Positions 33,878 through 42,075 of a stretch of DNA of 64,000 nucleotides are shown in pieces. The stretch's first letter is position 1. Each line of letters begins with the position of its first letter. The DNA is from Paramicrobacterium chengjingii (GTDB lineage: Bacteria > Actinomycetota > Actinomycetes > Actinomycetales > Microbacteriaceae), in the NCBI RefSeq assembly GCF_011751765.2, contig NZ_CP061169.1:310001-374000 (forward strand), read 5' to 3'. The translations under genes were made by a program, and so were the position numbers. The notes beneath the pieces were generated by a model, which was not told where the DNA came from, searched no databases, and was given only the letters and a program-made list of their open reading frames with translations.

Positions 33878-34948
33878 TCAGTTGGCGAAGACCACGGGCA
33901 GAACTCGTGACGCGATCCAGTACGCCACGGCCAGGCCGATCACCACGATGAGCGTCCAGTTGACCCCACGGCGCAGCCGACGGCCCGGGGTTGCCACTCG
34001 ATTGTCGGTGGATTCGCGGGCGCCGAGGGGCGCCGCGCCCGTCGTCACCGTGCGCTCATCGCGATAGAGTTTCGTGCGATTGGCAGCCTTGGCACCGACA
34101 ACTGTGACGATCTGCAGCATCCGCCTCCAGACAGAAGCATCAAGTGCCTCGTACTTCTTTGTGGAGTAGAAGAACATCCAGTCGTCGACGATCTCGACGT
34201 CATAGAGGGCGACATTGTCGATCAGCAGTGCCATAAGGTCGGGCGTGAAGATGTAGAGAGCGTCTCGTTCGTACCCTGACGGGCAGTAGAGCGTAAACGA
34301 ATCGTCGAAGTTGCCCTCAAGCGAAAGCACCTGATCGCCCGCGAGAGTATGCGGCAGGTTGGAGCCGAACACGCCGTTATTGGCGCGCGCATCGAGCACG
34401 ATATTGGGAAGGCGCCGGTCAAGCTTGACGGCGATGTAGTGCCAGGTGTGGTTCCTGCTGCTCTTGCCGCTTCCGGTTGTGTATTGATAGTTGGCGATGT
34501 CGAAGATGTGGTCGTCGCCCCCGAACACGCGCTCCGACGCAAACCGCTTCTTGCCCAGAGAAAACAGCATTCCCGGGTAGGGCGGGCCGGCGACCCGCGG
34601 CTGCATCGCCCAACCGTTTGCCCGAGCGAAGTTCGCGAGCTGACACCATGTTGCCCACGATGTGTGCGCTTTCACGAGCATGACGACGACGGCGGCGGCC
34701 GCTGCGCCCATGATGACAAAGCCAGCGAACCACTCTGCGCCGTTGCCCCCGGTCACGAGCGGTATTGCACTGGCAAGAGCACCAACAACGATGAGTGCCG
34801 CGACAGAAATCAATATGCGCGAGATTGTGGTGGATGCTGCCGCCGAGGCGCCGTAACGTCCCGCTCTGACGTCGCTTCGAAACGCTGACACATCGCTCTT
34901 CGCCACAGGTGCCTTCAGTGGCTGGTAGTTGATGGTGCTCGTGGTCAT
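33878..34948 (-). CDS. membrane protein of unknown function
   Basis: 356 aa from ATG 34948; the open frame extends upstream but into a region without a start signal. A short soluble N-terminus is followed by two close hydrophobic helices (about residues 40-60 and 72-92), a large soluble region of about 200 residues rich in aromatic residues and beta-prone (HIFDIANYQYTTG, WHYIAVKLDRRLPNI), and a last helix at the C-terminus (LIVVIGLAVAYWIA). I do not recognise the family; it resembles other actinobacterial membrane proteins with an extended cytoplasmic domain. It lies downstream of the LysR gene on the same strand. Confidence 0.75.
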   Translation of the reverse strand: MTTSTINYQPLKAPVAKSDVSAFRSDVRAGRYGASAAASTTISRILISVAALIVVGALASAIPLVTGGNGAEWFAGFVIMGAAAAAVVVMLVKAHTSWATWCQLANFARANGWAMQPRVAGPPYPGMLFSLGKKRFASERVFGGDDHIFDIANYQYTTGSGKSSRNHTWHYIAVKLDRRLPNIVLDARANNGVFGSNLPHTLAGDQVLSLEGNFDDSFTLYCPSGYERDALYIFTPDLMALLIDNVALYDVEIVDDWMFFYSTKKYEALDASVWRRMLQIVTVVGAKAANRTKLYRDERTVTTGAAPLGARESTDNRVATPGRRLRRGVNWTLIVVIGLAVAYWIASRVLPVVFAN

Positions 34949-34954
34949 GTCCTG

Positions 34955-34960
34955 AGCGTA
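34955..34960 (-). promoter_or_regulatory. -10 box for leaderless membrane protein gene
   Basis: TACGCT on the minus strand, 6 nt before the ATG at 34948. It fixes the start. Confidence 0.5.
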
Positions 34961-35033
34961 TGGAACGTGAGTCGGGTGCTCAACGGGGAGTGGTGCCCAG
35001 TCAGAGGTGCCCGGAAAGCGGGGCTCGGCAGCC

Positions 35034-35951
35034 TTACGGTGCGATCTCGGCGACCGCCTCCGCGAGTGCTGTGCGCACGGCAAGCACACCGGGACGTGAC
35101 GCATTGGCGGGTCTGGCCGACGTGAACACCTCGCGCTGCGGATTGCCCGGTAACGAATGCAGACTCACGGACGGAGCCTCGCCGGCCCACACCAGGTCGG
35201 GGAGCAGACCCACGGCGTTGCCGCTGCGGATCAGGCGAATGTGCGCCATGAGATCGGCGGTTTCGAACCGCACATCTGGCTCGAATCCCGCGTGACGGCA
35301 CAGTTGCTGTGCCCAGCTGCGCGACGCTGTTCCCTCTGGCTCCATCACCCAGGGGAGCGTGCGAACGGATGCCGCAAAGTCGGCGACGGCGGCGATCGAC
35401 GCGTCTGCGGCATCCGGTTTCGGCGGCATCGCAAGTCGAATCGCGTCGTGCCCCAACGGCACACGGTCGAGGTCGGTGCGGAGCGCCCGAGTGTGCCCGG
35501 GGTACTGCTCGGCGATGACAAGGTCGAAGTCTCGGGCAGACACCTCAAAGAGCGCCTCGTCAGGCTCGCGCTCCACGGTGATCACGCGCAATTGCGGATG
35601 CTGCTCGGCGACGAGGCTGATCGCGCGTGGAATGATCGCGTGCGCCGCCGATTGAAAGACGGCGAGCCTCACGGTGCCCGATACCGATGCAAGTGTCTGG
35701 GACACTGCTGACTCTGCAGCCTCGAGTCCGTCGAGAAGAGTGGCAGCGTGTGCGGCGAGCACCTCGCCCTGCGGGGTCAATGCGACACGGCGTCCCACCT
35801 TCTTCACGAGAGGAACGCCGACCTCCCGCTCCAACTGGGCAAGCTGCTGCGACACGGCGGATGGGCTGTAGGCGAGGGCGTCTGCCACTGCAGAGAGGGT
35901 GCCGCGCAACTTCAGCTCGTGAAGCACGCGCAGTCGTCGCATGTCCAGCAT
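35034..35951 (-). CDS. LysR-family transcriptional regulator
   Basis: 305 aa from ATG 35951, which has a GGGGGAGA leader; longer in-frame starts lack one. Winged HTH at about residues 1-60 (MRRLRVLHELKLRGTLSAVA, YSPSAVSQQLAQLEREVG), linker helix, then a periplasmic-binding-like effector domain. No obvious target: the next gene on the strand has its own promoter, and the upstream neighbour is a GNAT gene in the same direction with 189 bp between. The effector is unknown. Confidence 0.9.
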   Translation of the reverse strand: MLDMRRLRVLHELKLRGTLSAVADALAYSPSAVSQQLAQLEREVGVPLVKKVGRRVALTPQGEVLAAHAATLLDGLEAAESAVSQTLASVSGTVRLAVFQSAAHAIIPRAISLVAEQHPQLRVITVEREPDEALFEVSARDFDLVIAEQYPGHTRALRTDLDRVPLGHDAIRLAMPPKPDAADASIAAVADFAASVRTLPWVMEPEGTASRSWAQQLCRHAGFEPDVRFETADLMAHIRLIRSGNAVGLLPDLVWAGEAPSVSLHSLPGNPQREVFTSARPANASRPGVLAVRTALAEAVAEIAP

Positions 35952-36140
35952 CCGCAGTCTCCCCCATTGTGAAGCAGGTGTGTTGAATAGTCTCGCAGAC
36001 TCAATGACTGTCGTGATGAATCGCGGAGTTTGGTGCATCGAGAGTCGTGGCACGAGACAGTAAACAGCACGGAACGAGGTCTCTGGTCAGAGACAGTATT
36101 GACGGAATCCCCTGAGCGCGCGTGTTCACATGGGAATCGC

Positions 36141-36590
36141 CTACGTGCGCGCTGTCGGTGTGAAGCGAAGCGCGTTTGTGTCCCGCCGCACGAATCCAAC
36201 AGATTCATATAATCGCAGTGCGGACTTGCGAGCCGGTCTCGAGGTGAGATCGAGGGTGCGGAGTCCTCGATTGGTTGCGAGTTCCGTCATCCGCACAAGC
36301 AGCGCTCGGGCGATGCCCTTCCCGCGCATCGTCTCATCGACCACCACGTCTTCCACATGACCCCGCACGCCCGAAGGCAGCGGGAAGGTGACGAACGTTG
36401 CAGCACCGACGATTCGTCCGTTCTCGCGCACGACCAGCAATTCAGTTGCGTCATGGGTGACGATCGTCGTCAGACGGCTCTGGTCGAACGTCGCCGTTCG
36501 TGACAGCTGTGTGAGAAGGTGTGCGATGTCAGCTGCGTCGGCATCGGTGACGGACGATAGGACTTCGACTTTGGGCAGTAGCTCGCTCAT
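36141..36590 (-). CDS. GNAT-family N-acetyltransferase
   Basis: 149 aa GNAT fold. The acetyl-CoA loop is VVDETMRGKGIARALLVRM (R/QxxGxG/A form RGKGIA), with LLVVRENGRIVGAATF before it. C-terminal strand FVRRDTNALRF. Acceptor unknown; these may modify small amines, antibiotics or proteins. ATG 36590 is 6 nt after TATGTT. Confidence 0.88.
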   Translation of the reverse strand: MSELLPKVEVLSSVTDADAADIAHLLTQLSRTATFDQSRLTTIVTHDATELLVVRENGRIVGAATFVTFPLPSGVRGHVEDVVVDETMRGKGIARALLVRMTELATNRGLRTLDLTSRPARKSALRLYESVGFVRRDTNALRFTPTART

Positions 36591-36596
36591 CTCGAC

Positions 36597-36602
36597 AACA
36601 TA
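36597..36602 (-). promoter_or_regulatory. -10 box for leaderless GNAT gene
   Basis: TATGTT on the minus strand, 6 nt before the ATG at 36590. Confidence 0.45.
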
Positions 36603-36990
36603 GCGTGCTCAGAGCCAAGAGCGGTCACAGTGATCCGATGAGGCGGTGATGGGTCAGCGCCCGCAGAAACTTCCGACATGCGATCCTCGATCAGCGTGCA
36701 CGAGACAGCTAGTGACGTCGTGGCTGGTGGACACTGCGAACGTGATGAGGGAATACAGAAGTTCCGATAAATCGTACTGTTCGTATGTGGATCGACAAAC
36801 GAGACAGCAACAGTCGTTATCTAGCGCGTCGCGATCAATCCGTCGTGGACGTTTCATTTACCGTGTCTGGCAGAGGGCGATCGTGAACCATGCCGATACG
36901 GGACAGGGCTCCAGCATCTGAAGTGGCTGAAAAGACTGCTGTGGCGCGCGAACCGCGGCGGTACTCAGCGCAACTCGCACGTTGGCGTAA
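36603..36990. other. gene-poor divergent region between GNAT and putA
   Basis: About 390 bp with a lower GC stretch at roughly 36730-36860 and no ORF of coding character. Two short frames that could extend putA or run antisense (36654-36857) have poor codon use. No repeat or hairpin of note was seen; the putA promoter lies at its right edge. Confidence 0.4.
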
Positions 36991-36996
36991 TAGTCT
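36991..36996 (+). promoter_or_regulatory. -10 box for leaderless putA
   Basis: TAGTCT, 7 nt before the ATG at 37004. It supports that start over the upstream in-frame ATG at 36890. Confidence 0.4.
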
Positions 36997-37003
36997 CGGG
37001 GGC

Positions 37004-40000
37004 ATGGCACAGGCATCGATGCAGACTCTGCGGCACGAGCTCGCTCACGAAGCGGTGCAGTTGGCGCACACCTGGGTTCGCGAAAGCGCAGACTACCCGG
37101 TGGACCCCGCTGCTGAACGACTGGCCGGTGTGTTGAAAGACCCCAACGGATTGCCCTTCACCGTTGGCTTCGTTGATGGCGTGATGCGGCCAGAGGACCT
37201 CTTCGTCGCGGGATACGGCTTGCAGAAGGTGGCGAAGCTGACACCAAAGTTCCTGCCCTGGTACATGCGCGCAGCCATCGCGTGCGGAGGTGTTCTCGGG
37301 CCGGTGATTCCCGGCATTGTCATTCCGATCTCTCGTCGGGTGCTGCGCGAGATGGTCGGCCACCTTGTTGTTGACGCCACCCCGCAGAAGCTCGGCCCGG
37401 CGATCGCCCAACTGCGCGCAGACGGTTCTCGGCTCAACCTCAACCTGTTGGGCGAGGCGGTGCTGGGGGAGGAGGAGGCGCAACGGCGCTTCGACGGAAC
37501 ACTGCGACTGCTGGAGCGCGACGACGTCGACTACGTGTCGATCAAAGTATCGTCGATTGTCTCGCAGCTGTCGTTGTGGGCATTCGACGAGGCGGTCGAG
37601 CACGTCGTCGAGAAGCTCATTCCGCTCTACCGGGTGGCCGCTGACGCCGAGAGGCGTGGCTACCGCAAGTTCATCAACCTCGACATGGAGGAGTACCGCG
37701 ACCTCGACCTCACGATCGCGGTGTTCACGCGCGTGCTCGAGCACGACGACCTGAAATACCTTGAGGCCGGCATCGTTCTGCAGTCCTACCTCCCCGACGC
37801 GCTCGCCGCCATGCAGCAGCTCACAGCGTGGGCGCGCCTACGTCGGACCAGCGGGGGTGCTCCCATCAAGGCACGCCTCGTGAAAGGCGCGAACATTCAG
37901 ATGGAGAACGTCGACGCGCAAATCCACGGCTGGCCGAATGCACCGTACTCCGAAAAGCAGGATACCGACGCGAACTTCAAGCGCGTGCTCGAATGGTCGC
38001 TCACGCCAGAGAATACGGATGCCGTCAGAATCGGCGTCGCCGGTCACAATCTCTTCGACGTCGCATACGCGTGGCTTCTCGCGCAGCGACGGGGCGTTAC
38101 GGATGCCGTTGAGTTCGAGATGCTTCTGGGCATGGCGACCGGCCAGGCACAGGCCGTGCGGCGCGTCGTGGGCAACCTGCTGCTGTATACGCCCGTCGTC
38201 AATCCGCATGAGTTCGACGTCGCCATCTCGTACCTCATCCGCAGACTGGAAGAGAACGCGTCGCCAGAAAACTACATGTCTGTTGTCTTCGAGCTGCACG
38301 AAGACAACGCGCTGCTTGAACGCGAGGCACAGCGCTTCCTCTCCTCAGTGGAGGAGCTGGGGCGCGATGGCGGTGCCCCTCCCGAGCCGAACCGAACGCA
38401 GAATCGCCAGACAGAGTGGACGCTCGCGGGCGATCTTCCCGCAGGGACGAGCGCCGATGGTCAGCGCGTCGACGACGAGAGCAGTGAGCCCACGGCATCC
38501 GTCACGGCCGACGTCACCGATGGGCGCGCGGATGAAGGCCTGACGCAGCAGGTGCTTCACCTGGGTCGCCCGGCCGCTGATGAACCAGGTCCATTCGACA
38601 CAACGCGAGTCTTCACCGGACGATTCGATGCCGTTACGCGCAGTGACGCCGGCATGCCCGGGTTTCACAACACGCCAGACACCGATCCGGCCATTCCCGC
38701 GAACCGCGAGTGGGGCCGGGGAATTATCTCGCGCATGGAATCCTCGAGCCTCGGCATCGATGAGGTTCACGCGCACACGGTGACGGATGCTGTCGAACTG
38801 GAGCGCATTATCGAGACAGTGCGGAGCGCCGGCGCCGAGTGGGGTGCGAAATCGGGTGCCGATCGCAGCGCCGTGATCGAGCGCGCCGCCGACACGCTGT
38901 CTGCGCATCGAGACCGCCTTCTTGAGGTAATGGGCTCCGAGGCAGGGAAGACCATCGGTGAAGGTGACCCCGAAGTGAGCGAGGCGATCGACTTCGCCCA
39001 CTATTACGCCGCGCAGGCACGCCAGCTCGACCGCGTCCAGGGTGCCGTGTTCGAGCCGTCGAAACTCATCGTGGTGACACCGCCGTGGAACTTCCCGCTC
39101 GCCATCCCGTCCGGGGGTGTGCTCGCGGGGCTCGCCTCGGGAGCCGGCGTGATCCTCAAACCCGCGCCGCAGGCCGAGCGAACCGCCGCCGTGATGGTGG
39201 AGGCGCTCTGGGAGGCCGGCGTGCCGCGTGAGCTGCTCGCGTACGTGTCGATTCAGGAGGGCGAGCTCGGCAAACAGCTCATCTCGCACGACGCGGTCGA
39301 TCGCGTGATTCTGACCGGCGCGTGGGACACCGCCAAGCTGTTCCGCTCGTGGAGACCGACGTTGCCGCTGCTGGCCGAGACGAGCGGCAAGAACGCACTC
39401 GTGGTGATGCCGAGCGCAGACATGGACCTCGCGGCGGCCGATCTTGTGAAGAGCGCTTTCGGCCACGCGGGGCAGAAATGCTCGGCATCCAGTCTGGTTA
39501 TTCTCGTCGGCTCGGCTGCCAAGTCAGAGCGGTTCCACCGCCAGCTCGTGGATGCCGCCATGTCGCTGCGCGTCGGGTACCCCTCAGACCCGAGCGCACA
39601 AATGGGACCGATCATCGAACCGGCCGAGGGCAAGCTGCTGCACGCGCTCACCGAACTCGGCGTCGGCGAGGAATGGCTCGTCGAGCCAAAGCGCCTCGAC
39701 CGGTCGGGGCAGTTGTGGTCTCCCGGGATCCGCACCGGTGTGAAGGCGGGATCGTACTTTCATCTCACCGAGTTCTTCGGCCCCGTGCTCGGCGTCATGC
39801 ATGCCCGTACGCTCGGTGATGCCATTCGATACGTCAATGCCATCGACTACGGCCTGACGTCGGGGCTGCACACGCAAGACTCGGGCGATCTCGCCGAATG
39901 GCTCGCTGGTGTGGAGGCCGGCAACCTCTACGTCAACCGCGGCATCACGGGCGCCATCGTGCAGCGCCAGCCGTTTGGCGGGTGGAAGCGCTCGTCTGTC

Positions 40001-40735
40001 GGTGCGGGAACGAAGGCGGGCGGGCCGAGCTATCTGTATGGTCTCGGATCGTGGCGCCCGGCGCGCGGCAGCTCCAGCTCAACACTTCACCTGCGTGGGC
40101 TTGACTCACGCATCACGCGGCTGATCGAGGCGGCGCAGCCGTCGATGGAGTATGAACAGTTCGACGTGCTGCGCCGAAGTGCACTCTCTGACGCCGTCGC
40201 GTGGGCAAACGAATACGGCGAGGTGACGGATGCTACGGGGCTCGACGTGGAGCGCAACCTCCTGCGTTACCGACCGGTGCCGGTCGCGGTGCGTGCCGCA
40301 GAGGACGCCGCACTTGGCGAGGTGCTGCGGGTTGTCGTCGCGGGTGTGCGCGCCAAGTCGCGGGTGACGGTGAGCACGGCGTCTGCCTTGCCGACGGCGG
40401 TGTTGCGGGTGCTCGACGGGCTCGGCATCTCGGTGACTGTCGAGTTCGACGCCGAGTGGGTGCAGCGCACAGCACACCCGCCGGCATTTGCGGGTGAAGC
40501 CACCGCGACGCGTGTTCCGCGAGTGCGGTTGGTGGGGTCGGATGCTGAGCGTCGCGCGGCTCTGCACCAGCAACTCGCCATCGCGGTAGATGGCGACCCC
40601 GACGTCGCTGTCTACGCCGGCCCCGTGACGCAGTCAGGTCGTATCGAGATGCTGCCGTTCTTGCGCGAGCAGGCGATCTCGATCACGGCGCACCGATTTG
40701 GCAACCTCGACCCGTGGAGCAACGACGTCATCTGA
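37004..40735 (+). CDS. putA: bifunctional proline dehydrogenase / L-glutamate-gamma-semialdehyde dehydrogenase
   Basis: 1243 aa from ATG 37004 (36890 would add 38 atypical residues). The proline dehydrogenase barrel spans about residues 70-460, with LVKGANIQMENVDAQIHGW and the FAD/proline region before LIRRLEENAS. The aldehyde dehydrogenase half starts near 590: TPPWNFPLAIPSGG, AETSGKNALVV with the Glu, and GHAGQKCSASSL with the catalytic Cys. A Ser/Asp/Glu-rich linker of about 100 residues joins them. The last 200 residues match the extra C-terminal domain of long PutAs. No N-terminal ribbon-helix-helix domain is present, so it is not a self-repressor. It oxidises proline to glutamate at the membrane. 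Confidence 0.93.
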   Translation: MAQASMQTLRHELAHEAVQLAHTWVRESADYPVDPAAERLAGVLKDPNGLPFTVGFVDGVMRPEDLFVAGYGLQKVAKLTPKFLPWYMRAAIACGGVLGPVIPGIVIPISRRVLREMVGHLVVDATPQKLGPAIAQLRADGSRLNLNLLGEAVLGEEEAQRRFDGTLRLLERDDVDYVSIKVSSIVSQLSLWAFDEAVEHVVEKLIPLYRVAADAERRGYRKFINLDMEEYRDLDLTIAVFTRVLEHDDLKYLEAGIVLQSYLPDALAAMQQLTAWARLRRTSGGAPIKARLVKGANIQMENVDAQIHGWPNAPYSEKQDTDANFKRVLEWSLTPENTDAVRIGVAGHNLFDVAYAWLLAQRRGVTDAVEFEMLLGMATGQAQAVRRVVGNLLLYTPVVNPHEFDVAISYLIRRLEENASPENYMSVVFELHEDNALLEREAQRFLSSVEELGRDGGAPPEPNRTQNRQTEWTLAGDLPAGTSADGQRVDDESSEPTASVTADVTDGRADEGLTQQVLHLGRPAADEPGPFDTTRVFTGRFDAVTRSDAGMPGFHNTPDTDPAIPANREWGRGIISRMESSSLGIDEVHAHTVTDAVELERIIETVRSAGAEWGAKSGADRSAVIERAADTLSAHRDRLLEVMGSEAGKTIGEGDPEVSEAIDFAHYYAAQARQLDRVQGAVFEPSKLIVVTPPWNFPLAIPSGGVLAGLASGAGVILKPAPQAERTAAVMVEALWEAGVPRELLAYVSIQEGELGKQLISHDAVDRVILTGAWDTAKLFRSWRPTLPLLAETSGKNALVVMPSADMDLAAADLVKSAFGHAGQKCSASSLVILVGSAAKSERFHRQLVDAAMSLRVGYPSDPSAQMGPIIEPAEGKLLHALTELGVGEEWLVEPKRLDRSGQLWSPGIRTGVKAGSYFHLTEFFGPVLGVMHARTLGDAIRYVNAIDYGLTSGLHTQDSGDLAEWLAGVEAGNLYVNRGITGAIVQRQPFGGWKRSSVGAGTKAGGPSYLYGLGSWRPARGSSSSTLHLRGLDSRITRLIEAAQPSMEYEQFDVLRRSALSDAVAWANEYGEVTDATGLDVERNLLRYRPVPVAVRAAEDAALGEVLRVVVAGVRAKSRVTVSTASALPTAVLRVLDGLGISVTVEFDAEWVQRTAHPPAFAGEATATRVPRVRLVGSDAERRAALHQQLAIAVDGDPDVAVYAGPVTQSGRIEMLPFLREQAISITAHRFGNLDPWSNDVI

Positions 40736-40795
40736 CGCGCTTCGCCGTCAGCGCACGCCGTCCTGCCCACAGAGTGACCTTGCCACTCGTCGATT

Positions 40796-41347
40796 TCACA
40801 AGGGGAGCACGTGGGGCGAGGCGCGTAAGCCGCGCCCCGCTGTGATGAGGTCGAGAATTGTCGAGCCGTCCATGGCCGGGAACGGATCGAAGTGCGCGCC
40901 GAACAGGCTCTCGCCTTCCCACCGGCGCAACAGCTCGCGCGCCCCGTCGAGATAGGCCGGAACGCTCGATGTCGGGAACCGGGCGCCGAGTCGAACTCTG
41001 TCGCGATTTCCGCAGAGAAAGTCGCCGGTGAAAATCAAGCCATGGCTGTGATCGATCAGCCCGATAGAACCGGCCGTGTGACAGGGGAGGTGGGTGATCT
41101 CGATCGGGCGCTCGCCGATGTGATCGTAGTGGCTGTGCGAAGCGATCACGGTGACAGGGATGCCGCGAGGCACAATGTGCTCCACAATCGGGCGGATGTT
41201 GCGCTTCCCCGGCCCCGAGTAAGCGCGCTTGGTGCTGACGAGGACGTATTCGTTGTTCTGCTGAACGTACTTCGGCTCTGAGATCACAAAAGTCGTGTCG
41301 TCAACGGCGCCGACCGAATACCAGTCGTCGCCAGGGCCGACAAGCAT
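40796..41347 (-). CDS. metallo-beta-lactamase-fold hydrolase, probably internally deleted
   Basis: 183 aa from ATG 41347. Metal-site pieces are present: SHSHYDHIG (HxHxDH), CHTAGS (second His), FTGDFLCG (Asp) and GAHFDPFP (last His). However, only about 15 residues separate HxHxDH from the second His, against the 50-70 usual in the fold, and the strand before the first motif also looks short (KRAYSGPG). This could be an in-frame deletion that removed a structural segment. A longer open frame to 41617 runs into the toxin gene on the other strand. The start lies 3 nt from a divergent ORF. Function is doubtful. Confidence 0.6.
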   Translation of the reverse strand: MLVGPGDDWYSVGAVDDTTFVISEPKYVQQNNEYVLVSTKRAYSGPGKRNIRPIVEHIVPRGIPVTVIASHSHYDHIGERPIEITHLPCHTAGSIGLIDHSHGLIFTGDFLCGNRDRVRLGARFPTSSVPAYLDGARELLRRWEGESLFGAHFDPFPAMDGSTILDLITAGRGLRASPHVLPL

Positions 41348-41350
41348 CCG

Positions 41351-41431
41351 ATGCCGACGATCACTCCGAAGGAGTGGGCTGAGCAGAAAGAGGATCTGCT
41401 GGACCGGCCGTCGCTCATGGAGATCCAATGA
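41351..41431 (+). CDS. 26-aa ORF overlapping the PIN toxin gene, possible antitoxin remnant
   Basis: Starts ATG 41351, ends in TGA overlapping the ATG of the PIN gene as ATGA. It begins MPTITPKEW, is strongly charged (KEDLLDRPS) and ends SLMEIQ, which resembles the tail of a VapB-type antitoxin rather than a full one of 60-90 residues. Its start codon is 3 nt from the divergent metallo-hydrolase start. It may be a truncated antitoxin that still gives translational coupling. Confidence 0.4.
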   Translation: MPTITPKEWAEQKEDLLDRPSLMEIQ

Positions 41432-41850
41432 ATCCGATGGACGAGCACGCGGTGCTCGTTGATGCAAACGTCGTACTGCACGCGTTGGGCAACGATGGGG
41501 GGAAGGCCGATCGTTGCCGGGTCTACCTTGAAAGCCTGTGGGAAGGACGAGGTCGAGCATACGCGAGCAGGGAGATGCTGCAGGAAATGGTGCATCATCG
41601 GATGCGGCGGGACTCACGTGAACTCGCCGTTGCCGCGGTTCGCCGTGTCGAGCCGATGTTTATCGTGCTGAACTTCGATCACGAGGTGCTCGAACTTGCT
41701 CGCGAGCTCATCGAGCGCACGAACGTCCGTGGGCGCGACGCCGTGCATGCCGCAACAGCCCTCGCCTACGGCATTGAGACCATCGCGTCGTCAGACCCGG
41801 CTTTCGACGGCATCCCGGGCCTTCTTCGCGTCGATCCGCTCGCGGCGTAG
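41428..41850 (+). CDS. PIN-domain protein, VapC-type toxin
   Basis: 140 aa, typical length. Acidic Mg2+ site residues are present: Asp12 in LVDANVVLH, Glu53 in MLQEMVHH, Asp104 in RGRDAVHAATAL and Asp123 in ASSDPAFDG. PIN toxins cut RNA (tRNA, rRNA or mRNA). It is coupled to a very short upstream ORF rather than to a full antitoxin. If the antitoxin is really lost the toxin should be toxic or inactive; alternatively the antitoxin lies elsewhere. Confidence 0.85.
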   Translation: MNPMDEHAVLVDANVVLHALGNDGGKADRCRVYLESLWEGRGRAYASREMLQEMVHHRMRRDSRELAVAAVRRVEPMFIVLNFDHEVLELARELIERTNVRGRDAVHAATALAYGIETIASSDPAFDGIPGLLRVDPLAA

Positions 41851-41911
41851 TTCGCTGAGCAACGGACGTGCCCGGTCTCGGAGTGCGCTGCACAGAGAGG
41901 CAGGCGCGGTC

Positions 41912-41970
41912 CGGCGGGATTGACGCGCGTTGCGTGGTGTTCGGCGGGACTGGCGCGCATTGTGCAGAGG
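41912..41970 (+). repeat. imperfect direct repeat, 30-bp period
   Basis: CGGCGGGATTGACGCGCGTT at 41912 recurs as CGGCGGGACTGGCGCGCATT at 41942, 30 bp later, with three changes in the first 20 bases. Non-coding gap of 225 bp between the PIN gene and the transporter. Confidence 0.6.
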
Positions 41971-41972
41971 CG

Positions 41973-42010
41973 GGGACATCGTGCATGGGTGTGCGGGTGC
42001 ACGATGTCCC
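41973..42010. repeat. strong hairpin, 13-bp arms
   Basis: GGGACATCGTGCA (41973-41985) and TGCACGATGTCCC (41998-42010) with a 12-nt loop. No T tract on either strand, so not a standard terminator. Directly next to the 30-bp repeat. Confidence 0.65.
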
Positions 42011-42062
42011 AAACTATGCACCTTGCACCAAACTCATCGTCGACGAATGATCGTCCGCGACG

Positions 42063-42068
42063 GATAAT
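42063..42068 (+). promoter_or_regulatory. -10 box for leaderless MFS gene
   Basis: GATAAT, close to TATAAT, 7 nt before the ATG at 42076. Confidence 0.4.
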
Positions 42069-42075
42069 CAGAGGT

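Noticed and set aside
36654..36857. Small minus-strand ORF in the GNAT-putA gap
   Set aside because: Cys-rich, poor codon use, no start signal.
41350..41617. N-terminal extension of the metallo-hydrolase frame
   Set aside because: Overlaps the PIN toxin on the opposite strand and has no family similarity.
41973..42010. Hairpin as a Rho-independent terminator
   Set aside because: No T tract on either strand.
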